Assembly (NCBI GenBank): GCA_040544425.1
Contig: JBEONO010000008.1
Coordinates: forward strand, 124,001-188,000
Reading direction: 5' to 3'
Source of the DNA: Solimicrobium sp040544425
GTDB taxonomy: Bacteria > Pseudomonadota > Gammaproteobacteria > Burkholderiales > Burkholderiaceae_D
Length of the DNA: 64,000 nucleotides
Positions 18,315 to 25,892 of this stretch are shown here, in pieces; position 1 is the stretch's first letter; every line of letters starts with the position of its first letter. The translations under genes and the position numbers were made by a program. The notes under the pieces are model-generated. The model saw only the letters and a list, made by a program, of their open reading frames with translations, searched no databases and was not told the DNA's origin.

Positions 18315-19706
18315 ATGAAACTTCTGACTTCAGCATTGTCGATTGCCTTATGCGTCATGAGTGCCTCTGCTGCCAATGCAACCGACCTCCTGCAGGCCTG
18401 GCAGGCCGCGCAAAAGCACGACCCGGAATTTGCCGCGGCCGAGGCAAATTTCGAAGCGGGCGCGACCCATCGTGATCAGTCCGAGGGGATGTGGCTACCC
18501 TCGGTGTCGCTGACAGCCGGAGCAGGCATTCAAAACAGCAGTACCGATACAGCCGGAGCGCATTTTTCCGCGCCGGGATTTACGGCAACGAATGGTGTCG
18601 CATTTGACACCTCGATTCGCAACGGGAATATGGAGCAGTACGCGCTGGTTGCGCGCCAGCCATTGTTGAACCGGAGTCTGCTCAGCCAGAGCAGACAACT
18701 GGGGCTGAGTGCCGACATGGCAGAAATTGAATGGCAGGCAGCGCGCCAACAACTGGCCATGCGCGTGGCTGAACGTTACTTCGATGTATTGGTCGCCGCC
18801 GAAACCCTGCGCCTGTTGACCCAACAAAAGACGGCCGTCGAATTCGAACTCAATCAGGCTCAGGACAGTTTTAAAGTGGGCAGCATTCCGGTCACCGATA
18901 CTTATGAAGCACTGGCTAGATTCAAAAACATCGAAGCGCAAATCATGGCCGCAAACATGGATCTGCAACTCAAACAATCGATGTTTGCAGACCTGACCGG
19001 CATGGGGGCCAATGATCTGCTCACGCTGCCGGTTGCGGACGCTTCCACTTCCACCACCCTGGCGCCCATCGACAGCTGTATCCATGCGGCCGCCCAAAGT
19101 AATCCGACTCTGCTGATTCAGGAAAAAAAGCTGGCCGTCGCAAAGGAAGAGGCAGAAAAATACCGCGCCTTATCCGCGCCTTCGGTCGACCTGGTCGCGC
19201 AACTGGGCTATGACAAATTGCACGGCAACGGCGACTACGGCAACGCCGAAAATCTTGCCAACAATCGCATGATAGGAATCCAGCTCACGATACCGCTCTT
19301 TACCGGTGGCATTCGCAGCGCGAAATACAGCGAGTCGGTCCACCTGATCGATAAAACCAGGTCGGACAGCGAGTTATTGAGGCAGCAAATCGCTCAGCAG
19401 GTGCGTACGGCCTGGCTGGGCATCACCGTTGGCGAAAGCCGCGTATCGGCACTGGTGCAGGCGCACAAGGCGAGTCTTGCCCGGCTTGACGCCACACGTC
19501 TGGGACATTCCGAAGGAGATCGAACCACACTGGATTTGCTCAATGCCGAAAATGACACAACCAATGCCGGGCTGGCAGTCTTACAGGCGAAAATCAATGT
19601 AGCGATGAATCGCTTGAAACTGGCACAACTCCAGGGAAGTCTGGATGAGGCGGCACTGCGTTTGATCAGCAACTCAACGTTTTCGCCAACAGCAACAAAC
19701 CAATAG
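18315..19706 (+). CDS. TolC-family outer-membrane channel
   Basis: A 463-residue outer-membrane efflux protein. Signal peptide MKLLTSALSIALCVMSASA, then the duplicated OEP repeats with long coiled-coil helices: DLLQAWQAAQKHDPEFAAAEA at the start of the first half and IQLTIPLFTGG near the middle of the second. Length fits TolC/CusC-type channels. AGAGAATC precedes the start. It completes the tripartite pump with the adaptor and permease upstream. Confidence 0.93.
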   Translation: MKLLTSALSIALCVMSASAANATDLLQAWQAAQKHDPEFAAAEANFEAGATHRDQSEGMWLPSVSLTAGAGIQNSSTDTAGAHFSAPGFTATNGVAFDTSIRNGNMEQYALVARQPLLNRSLLSQSRQLGLSADMAEIEWQAARQQLAMRVAERYFDVLVAAETLRLLTQQKTAVEFELNQAQDSFKVGSIPVTDTYEALARFKNIEAQIMAANMDLQLKQSMFADLTGMGANDLLTLPVADASTSTTLAPIDSCIHAAAQSNPTLLIQEKKLAVAKEEAEKYRALSAPSVDLVAQLGYDKLHGNGDYGNAENLANNRMIGIQLTIPLFTGGIRSAKYSESVHLIDKTRSDSELLRQQIAQQVRTAWLGITVGESRVSALVQAHKASLARLDATRLGHSEGDRTTLDLLNAENDTTNAGLAVLQAKINVAMNRLKLAQLQGSLDEAALRLISNSTFSPTATNQ

Positions 19707-19734
19707 ATTCCATACAACCACATGGAGACGGATC

Positions 19735-21006
19735 ATGGCACACATTATTATTCTTGGAGCAGGCACTGGCGGAATGCCAGCAGCTTACGAACTGCGTAAT
19801 TTGATTGAGCGACATCATCAGATTACCGTTATTAACGCAGTCGATTATTTTCAATTCGTTCCATCCAATCCATGGGTGGCCGTAGGCTGGCGGGAACGCG
19901 ATGCCATCACCTTCCCGATCCGCCCGTATCTCGAAAAGAAGAATATCGATTTCATCGCATAGGCGGTTAGCCGAATTGATGCCGACGGCAATAAAGTCGA
20001 GCTGGCCGATGGCACATTGATTTCATATGACTATCTGGTGATCACCACCGGCCCGAAACTGGCATTTGATGAAGTCCCCGGTGCCGGGCCGTCGGGTTAT
20101 ACGCAATCAATCTGTTCCATCGATCATGCTGAAAAAACGTTTTCTGCCTATCAGGATTTATTGCAAGACCCAGGTCCGGTCGTCATTGGTGCCATGCCTT
20201 CGGCATCCTGTTTCGGACCTGCCTACGAGTTCTCATTTATCGTCAATACCGATCTGCGCCGCCGCAAGTTGCGCAACAAGGTGCCAATGACTTACGTCAC
20301 CAGCGAACCCTATATCGGCCACATGGGACTGGGTGGCGTTGGTGATTCCAAGTCCATGCTGGAAAGCGAGCTGCGCAGCAACGACATCAAATGGATAACC
20401 AATGCCAGGGTGACCCGTGTGGAAGACGGAAAAATGTTTGTCACTGAGTTGGACGATGCCGGCAACGTAAAAAAAGAACAGGAATTGCCGTTCAAATTCA
20501 GCATGATGCTGCCTGCGTTCCGCGGTGTTGATCCGGTCGCTGCGGTCGAAGGGCTGTGCAATCCGCGTGGCTTTGTCCTGATTGACGAACACCAGCGCAG
20601 CAAAAAATACAAAAACATTTTTTCTGCAGGTGTCTGCATTGCGATTCCACCCGTGGAAGTCACCCCTGTTCCAACCGGCGCTCCGAAAACCGGGTATATG
20701 ATTGAAACCATGGTGACCGCACTGGTCCACAACATTGCATCTGAATTAAATCATCAACCGGCCATTGCCAAAGGCAGCTGGAATGCCGTGTGTCTCGCCG
20801 ATCTTGGCGACACGGGTGTGGCCTTCGTCGCCTTGCCCCAAATCCCGCCGAGAAATGTAAACTGGTTCAAGAAAGGGAAATGGGTGCACGCCGCCAAAGT
20901 CGCCTTTGAAAAATACTTTATGTACAAAATGAAAAACGGCACCTCCGAACCAATCTACGAGAAATATATTTTAAAAATGTTAGGCATCGAGCGACTCGAT
21001 AAATAA
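19735..21006 (+). pseudogene. Sulfide:quinone oxidoreductase-like flavoprotein, interrupted by an in-frame TAG
   Basis: The first 75 codons (IILGAGTGGM FAD-binding motif) end at TAG 19960-19962, yet the same frame continues without other damage to 21006, giving 423 codons if the TAG is read, the normal SQR length. Sequence on either side (KKNIDFIA, then AVSRIDADGNKVELADG) matches the uninterrupted family pattern. Downstream motifs: DYLVITTGPKL, SCFGPAYEFSFI with a catalytic-type cysteine, and AIPPVEVTPVPTGAPKTGYM. SQR enzymes oxidise sulfide to persulfide/sulfane sulfur and pass electrons to quinone at the inner membrane. One C-to-T change in CAG would explain the stop; a sequencing error or suppression are alternatives. 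The strong site GGAGACGG precedes the ATG. Confidence 0.85.
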
Positions 21007-21030
21007 ACCTTAATCAGATAAGGTCTGTCT

Positions 21031-21333
21031 ATGACAATTCGGCCTAAATTCGACATACAGAAATTGCAGGAGCAGTCCCTGAAGATCTCAGCAATCTTGC
21101 GGGCTTTATCGAATCCGGATCGCTTGCTGATTTTGGCACAACTGGCCAATCGCGAATCTTGTGTTGGCGAATTGGAAGAAGTTCTGCAGATCCAGCAGCC
21201 GACTTTGTCCCAGCAACTGGGGGTTCTGCGCTTGGAGAGTTTAGTGTCCACGCGCAGAGATGGCAGAAAAATCTACTACCGCTTGGCGGCCGGACCCATA
21301 ATCGAGCTACTGAAATCGCTGCAGATAAAGTAA
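21031..21333 (+). CDS. ArsR-family regulator resembling BigR/SqrR
   Basis: A 100-residue winged-helix repressor: ISAILRALSNPDRLLILAQL, SCVGELEEVLQIQQPTLSQQLGVLR and RRDGRKIYYRL. The recognition helix strongly resembles BigR/SqrR, which sense sulfane sulfur through two cysteines and control SQR-type genes. Here one cysteine is present (NRESCVGELE) but no C-terminal partner is visible, because the protein ends at LKSLQIK. Sensing may therefore differ. It lies 24 bp after the SQR-like gene and probably belongs to the same transcript. Confidence 0.9.
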   Translation: MTIRPKFDIQKLQEQSLKISAILRALSNPDRLLILAQLANRESCVGELEEVLQIQQPTLSQQLGVLRLESLVSTRRDGRKIYYRLAAGPIIELLKSLQIK

Positions 21334-21754
21334 TTCCGGACAGGGCTTACATTGACTCAATGTCACGCAGACACAGGCACCATTTCAAATAGCGGTCACC
21401 AATTAAGCGAGAACTTCCCGTCCTTTTTGATTACCTCAATATATCTAATAATTCGTTATGTTTCGTCATTAATCACCTCGACCTGTTCATTTTCTTTAAT
21501 CGCCATTCTAATTGGCTCGGCCTTGCAGGCTGGAGAATCTGATTTAATTTTTTGGCATCCTTTGGAGAATACGTTACAACCTGCAGAATATAAACTGGCA
21601 GTTGCCAACAATGGTGCTAATGTGAAGATATAGATTCTGCAATCTGACTGGTTGCGCATAACCAAAGGATGTGACGAATCAGTCTGCGGCTGGACTAGTG
21701 ATCGGTTTGATTGAGCCGACGTTGTTGCAATTATTAGCAGAGACAAAATTCATT
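21334..21754. other. Intergenic region with no clear gene
   Basis: About 420 AT-richer bases between the ArsR gene and the MASE3 kinase. Two marginal reading frames exist: a plus-strand one at 21352-21633 without a start signal, and a minus-strand 67-residue one from 21659 with a weak lipoprotein-like start (LYSAGC) but no ribosome site. I do not support either. The kinase could start at GTG 21671, but its AAAGGA site is too close. Confidence 0.4.
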
Positions 21755-23488
21755 ATGTTCAAAACTGAAAAGTTCAGGCCATCCTGGATGCATCCAGGCT
21801 TTCATGGCGAGATGGCCAGTGCGGCCCTGTTCATACTGACGCTGGCTATCATTGAGATAATAGTTTGCCTGTTACCGGCCTGGACGAACAGCGCCGGCAT
21901 TCCCCATTTCGTGACTTACCATACCTTTATGGAAACGATCTCCATCGTTATTTCCATGATGGTGTTCCTGGTCGGCTGGAACACACACAGAGACAAAATA
22001 TCCGGGAATATCGTGTTGCTGTCCTGTGTATTTTTCTATGTTGGCGTGATCGATTTTTCTCATACTGCTTCCTATTTCGGCATGCCGGATTTCATCTCGC
22101 CGAACGATCCAGAAAAAAATATCATCTTCTGGTTACTGGCTCGCCTGCTCGCTGCGCTGGTGTTGCTGACGGTTTCGGTACGCGACTGGAAACCCTTGGA
22201 TTCACTAAAGATCAGGAATCTGATTTTCGTTCTGTTGACGGCACTGGCGCTGGTCTTCAACTGGACCGTCATTGTTCACCAGAGCTGGTTCCCGGCAACC
22301 TTCGTCAATGGACAGGGCCTGACCCATTTCAAAAAAAACTTTGAATACGTCATCATCGCCATTAATTTGAGCACCGCTGCCATTCTTCTGACCAAGCTGA
22401 AAAAACCGCAACCGTTCAACATCGTCCTACTGCTCGAGGCGGCAACTGTCATGGCAATGAGTGAATATTTCTTTACGATTTATTCAACCATGAAGGGCAG
22501 CTACAATGCCATGGGGCATATCTACAAGGTGATTGCCTATTATCTGATCTATCGCGCGATTGTGGTACAGGTGATTGAAGATCCCTACAAGGAACTGCAA
22601 CAGGCGGAAGAACTGCTGCTGCAAACCAACCGGGAACTGGAAGACCGCGTTATCAGGCGCACCAAAGATTTGAAAGAAGCGAATGAAACGCTGGATAAGG
22701 CGCACTCCGAGTTGAAAAAAATGCAGAACGAACTGATTCAACGTGAAAAAGTTGCCGCGCTTGGTTCCCTGGTCGCAGGTATTTCGCATGAACTCAATAC
22801 CCCGTTAGGTAACGCCATATTGATGTCATCGAGCATGCTGAATCAACTGGAACAGTTGAAAGAAAAAATGTGCAACGACACATTGAAGCGATCAGAACTG
22901 GCGGACTGGCAGACCCAGACCGCTGAAATGGCGCAGCTCTGTGACCGATCAATCAACCGGGCGGCAACTCTGGTCGCCAGTTTCAAGCAGGTCGCCATTG
23001 ACCAGACTTCCGAACAGCGCCGCACTTTTGATCTGCACAAAAATATTGAAGACCTCCTGGCAACCATCCGGCCCGGCCTGTCAGGCGCCCAATGTATGAT
23101 CAGCAATGAAATCCCGAGCGGTATTGAATGTGACACCTTCCCCGGCCCGTTGGGACAGGTCATTGGCAACCTGCTGCAAAATGCAGTCGTACATGGTTTC
23201 AATCAAGGACAGTGTGGCCATATTGTGATCGCCGCCCAGACTGATCAAGGTCAAGTGGCGTTGTCCGTAACCGATGATGGGGTCGGGATGCAGGCAGCAA
23301 CACTGGCGCACATCTTCGATCCATTTTTCACCACAAAGCTTGGCAAAGGCGGTTCGGGGCTGGGTCTGACAGTCTGTCACCGCATCGTGACGTCAATCTT
23401 GGGCGGAGATATCCATGTTGTCTCAAAGCCTGGTAGTGGGACGCGATTTGTGTTGTCGATACCGCTCACGGCTCCGGGTAAACTGTAG
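21755..23488 (+). CDS. MASE3-domain sensor histidine kinase
   Basis: A 577-residue membrane kinase (starting MFKTEKFRPSW). A MASE3 sensor of about seven helices spans residues 25-270, with YHTFMETISIVISMMVFLVG and DFSHTASYFGMPDF as family marks. A coiled coil (EELLLQTNRELEDRVIRRT) follows, then HisKA with His345 in VAGISHELNTPLGNAILM and a HATPase with NLLQNAVVHG, DDGVGM and GSGLGLTVCHRI. No response regulator gene is adjacent, so the partner is encoded elsewhere. The start could be GTG 21671 (28 residues longer); ATG 21755 agrees better with the domain edge. Confidence 0.9.
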   Translation: MFKTEKFRPSWMHPGFHGEMASAALFILTLAIIEIIVCLLPAWTNSAGIPHFVTYHTFMETISIVISMMVFLVGWNTHRDKISGNIVLLSCVFFYVGVIDFSHTASYFGMPDFISPNDPEKNIIFWLLARLLAALVLLTVSVRDWKPLDSLKIRNLIFVLLTALALVFNWTVIVHQSWFPATFVNGQGLTHFKKNFEYVIIAINLSTAAILLTKLKKPQPFNIVLLLEAATVMAMSEYFFTIYSTMKGSYNAMGHIYKVIAYYLIYRAIVVQVIEDPYKELQQAEELLLQTNRELEDRVIRRTKDLKEANETLDKAHSELKKMQNELIQREKVAALGSLVAGISHELNTPLGNAILMSSSMLNQLEQLKEKMCNDTLKRSELADWQTQTAEMAQLCDRSINRAATLVASFKQVAIDQTSEQRRTFDLHKNIEDLLATIRPGLSGAQCMISNEIPSGIECDTFPGPLGQVIGNLLQNAVVHGFNQGQCGHIVIAAQTDQGQVALSVTDDGVGMQAATLAHIFDPFFTTKLGKGGSGLGLTVCHRIVTSILGGDIHVVSKPGSGTRFVLSIPLTAPGKL

Positions 23489-23552
23489 TCACATCATTGC
23501 CAGGAACGCGCCCTGGGCAGGGGGATCGAGCGGACGGTCGTCACGTCAGCAA

Positions 23553-23834
23553 TCAGGCAACAGCCAGAGATACCTTCTTCCCTGCACGCGTCGTCAGAAT
23601 TATCAGCATATCGAGACTGAATTTTTCGTACTTTCCCCTAATTAGATCTGATACGCGCGATTGGCTGATTCCCAGCAAATTTGCGGCTTCCGTTTGAGTC
23701 CAACGCTTCTTTTCTACTGTGTCACGCAAGTAGGCCATAAGCTCAGATCTCATCGCCAGCAGCGATGCTTCTTCCGCTGGGAATCCCAGATCTTCGAAGA
23801 CATTCCCATTCGAATTGATAATTTTCGTTTTCAT
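23553..23834 (-). CDS. HigA-type XRE antitoxin
   Basis: A 93-residue helix-turn-helix protein with RSELMAYLRDTVEKKRWTQ, TEAANLLGISQSRVSDLIRGK and a short basic C-terminus, matching the XRE/HigA2 family in which the antitoxin is encoded after the toxin. It starts three bases after the toxin stop, so it is co-expressed. Antitoxins of this class bind the toxin and repress the operon, here presumably at the paired repeats upstream of the toxin gene. Confidence 0.88.
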   Translation of the reverse strand: MKTKIINSNGNVFEDLGFPAEEASLLAMRSELMAYLRDTVEKKRWTQTEAANLLGISQSRVSDLIRGKYEKFSLDMLIILTTRAGKKVSLAVA

Positions 23835-23837
23835 GAT

Positions 23838-24152
23838 TCATTCCCCTATTAACCCGAAGCGACGGATAGCAAGATCAATGTCTTCCCGCCGCGTTTTTTG
23901 GGATTTCTTTTGAAATGCGTGGAGCACATACACGCCATCGTTTCTTCTGGCGACATAAATAACGCGCCATTCGCCCATGACATGTAATCGAATTTCGTAG
24001 ACACCGACACCAACAGTAATCATCGGTTTGAAATCTGATGGCATGAATCCACGTTGCACGGCATCCAGCTCAAATCCAGCCAGGCGCCTGGCTTCATCCG
24101 GAAAGTTCCTTGGATCATCCAGACTGGATCCGACAAACTTAAGTTTCTTCAT
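23838..24152 (-). CDS. RelE/HigB-type toxin
   Basis: A 104-residue basic protein beginning MKKLKFVGSSLDDPRNFP, with EARRLAGFELDAVQRG, EIRLHVMGEWRVIYVAR, VYVLHAFQKKSQKTRREDI, the signature of HigB/Gp49-like ribosome-dependent mRNA interferases (VLHAFQKKSQKT is the typical C-terminal block). It precedes the XRE antitoxin gene, the order normal for higBA modules. The gene looks intact. Confidence 0.9.
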   Translation of the reverse strand: MKKLKFVGSSLDDPRNFPDEARRLAGFELDAVQRGFMPSDFKPMITVGVGVYEIRLHVMGEWRVIYVARRNDGVYVLHAFQKKSQKTRREDIDLAIRRFGLIGE

Positions 24153-24165
24153 TTTAATTATAACG

Positions 24166-24199
24166 GTACTTATATAATTTATTCAAGTACTTAGATAAT
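24166..24199. promoter_or_regulatory. Paired operator-like repeats of the toxin-antitoxin operon
   Basis: GTACTTATATAAT (24166-24178) and GTACTTAGATAAT (24187-24199) are direct repeats (12 of 13 identical) exactly 21 bp apart, two helical turns, and lie 14-47 bp upstream of the toxin start codon. This is where autoregulatory antitoxin binding is expected. Confidence 0.55.
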
Positions 24200-24298
24200 C
24201 ATTCAGCTTCAGATAAAGGAAAATCAGTATTTGCACCAGTTAGCAAGGGTAGGTAATTGAACAGCGTGAACAGTCATCACCGCTGCAGTAGCACCTGA

Positions 24299-24327
24299 AT
24301 TGGTAAACGATTCGGCCAGCTCACTGA
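24299..24327 (-). repeat. Short duplicated fragment of ppiD
   Basis: The 29 bases starting TTGGTAAACGATTCGGCCA match ppiD internal sequence at 26595-26623 with two mismatches and in the same orientation; read on the minus strand it would encode FSELAESFTN, as in PpiD. Similarity stops abruptly on both sides. The surrounding 24200-24380 contains no gene. Confidence 0.6.
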
Positions 24328-24380
24328 AACAGTTTATGTATCCGGGCATTGCCGGCATGAACCCTTGCTCCTAGCCTGCT

Positions 24381-25664
24381 CTAGACCTGCCGAACCGACT
24401 TTTTGGCATCCAACACAATTCCAGCCACCAACAAAGGAAGTGTGAACAGGACGTACCCTTTTCCTTCCCAGTTCATCCAGACATTGGCCGATAAGACACC
24501 TGCTCTAAATAACTCGCCGAACCCGATAAACATCGTAGGCAAGGCAATTAACGTCCAAACAAAATACAACCAGCTGGCTGGTGAATCATTCAGCCGTTTG
24601 TACACCAGCCAGACTACCAATCCGTACACGACGGCCGCACATACCTGCCAAACCGGTGATCCACTGGCTGACGCCCGGCCAAACACATGAATCGGTTGAT
24701 AGAATATTCCATCCAGCCATGCCCACAGATAAAACGTGCCATGAATTAATAATGCGACAGTCAAAGACCAGACGATAAAGCGAATTGCCTTGGATCGATC
24801 AATCTTCGACAGACAAATTCCCAACCCCACCGGGAACACGATAAACGGCACCCGGGCTGTTGCAACAATGCCTGCCGCTATTGCTATCAAGAGCAATGCC
24901 CGGTCGCCAGTGTAGTGTCGATGCAAAGCCAAAGTCAGACCCGCCATCGCGAGCGCCGATGCAGGCAGGTCATGGCCGGTGATACTCATTTGCAGGAAAC
25001 AAATGGATGCCAAAGTTAGAGCAACGAACGGCAGTGCCTGGCCTTTCTTGATCCGGTTAACGAGTGCGGCGGCTAGGAACAGGTACAGCGGAACCAGTAG
25101 CGCCAGGCACCCGGAAAGATATAAAACTGCATTGAGCATGATCCAACCGGGACCTGGACTGACCGGAGCGCCGTCGAATAAATGCACCGAATACGGATGC
25201 AGTCCATGCAGAAATAAGGCACGCGCTGGCTCCAAAACAGCATCCGGTGCGGAGCTTAACTGGCCCGGCAAACGTGTACGCGGATACAGCAATAAGTTTA
25301 AAACCGCGAGAATAGCTATGCCGACAGCCCAAAATGGCGTGGCAAAACTCATTGCAAACTCACTGGTAACCAACAATACAAGCAGCAAAATCGCGAAATA
25401 CACAGCGACGGCTGCGATAGCCTGGGAGGGAAAGTGCTTTAAAAAAAACGGCACCGCCGTGATGGTAAGAATTAAGCAGTAAAGCGTTTTCACAAAAAAC
25501 TGATTCATTTGTGATGAATGCGTTTTCGCTGGTTTAAAAATTTTCAAATCAATCATGTTAATTTCTGCCATTTTGTTGCTGTCGATATGGTTCAGACAGT
25601 GTTTGGATAAAGAAATGTTGATGCCGGAATTTCTATCCAGCCTGATGCGCTTTTCGTGTTTCAC
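24381..25664 (-). CDS. Polytopic membrane protein, possible GT-C-type glycosyltransferase
   Basis: A 427-residue protein with about ten hydrophobic helices from residue 58 on. LFLHGLHPYSVHLFDGAPVSPGPGWIML near residues 150-180 is reminiscent of the first periplasmic loop of lipid-linked-sugar mannosyl/arabinosyl transferases (NPY...SPGP), but the acidic DD/DE motif expected there is not clear, so the function is unproven. The GTG at 25664 gives the longest form; ATG at about 25571 (MAEINMIDLK) or 25508 (MNQFFVK) are plausible alternatives because the first 50 residues look atypical. It is a single gene between a terminator and a toxin-antitoxin module. Confidence 0.6.
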   Translation of the reverse strand: MKHEKRIRLDRNSGINISLSKHCLNHIDSNKMAEINMIDLKIFKPAKTHSSQMNQFFVKTLYCLILTITAVPFFLKHFPSQAIAAVAVYFAILLLVLLVTSEFAMSFATPFWAVGIAILAVLNLLLYPRTRLPGQLSSAPDAVLEPARALFLHGLHPYSVHLFDGAPVSPGPGWIMLNAVLYLSGCLALLVPLYLFLAAALVNRIKKGQALPFVALTLASICFLQMSITGHDLPASALAMAGLTLALHRHYTGDRALLLIAIAAGIVATARVPFIVFPVGLGICLSKIDRSKAIRFIVWSLTVALLIHGTFYLWAWLDGIFYQPIHVFGRASASGSPVWQVCAAVVYGLVVWLVYKRLNDSPASWLYFVWTLIALPTMFIGFGELFRAGVLSANVWMNWEGKGYVLFTLPLLVAGIVLDAKKSVRQV

Positions 25665-25667
25665 AAT

Positions 25668-25832
25668 AAGACGTCTTGGGCCCGAGAGGTGATTTGTCCG
25701 CCTTTAGACGGACCGTGCTCTTTGCTGCCGGTCGGTGTACTCCGAACTGGATATCCATTTGGCACAGGTAAGCTGGGACGCAATCCCAGCCCACCGCGCT
25801 TTCAGGTCAATCAATCACAAAGTACAGACGAC
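25668..25832 (-). other. Possible structured leader RNA, unassigned
   Basis: The 165 bases upstream of the membrane-protein gene are rich in hairpins. GCTGGGA/TCCCAGC is a 7-bp stem with TTGCG loop (about 25769-25787), CCGGTCGG/CCGAACTGG pairs at about 25731-25753, and GTCCG/CGGAC at about 25698-25715. I could not match it to a riboswitch or 6S consensus. On the minus strand it would be the 5' leader of the polytopic protein. Confidence 0.35.
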
Positions 25833-25865
25833 CATAAAAAACAAGGGCAGCTGAATTAGCTGCCC
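25833..25865 (-). terminator. Rho-independent terminator of ppiD
   Basis: On the minus strand GGGCAGCT-AATTC-AGCTGCCC (25845-25865) is followed by TTGTTTTTTAT, a classic intrinsic terminator 28 bp after the ppiD stop codon. Confidence 0.9.
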
Positions 25866-25892
25866 TGTTGATTAATCCGATCGCTCAGCCAA

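Noticed and set aside
19960..19962. Pyrrolysine or programmed readthrough at TAG
   Set aside because: Nothing in the window supports a recoding system; a point mutation or sequencing error is simpler.
25770..25790. Cyclic-di-GMP riboswitch (GGGACGCAA motif)
   Set aside because: Only a short piece matches; the order of the other conserved blocks is wrong, and on that strand it would point at a convergent gene end.
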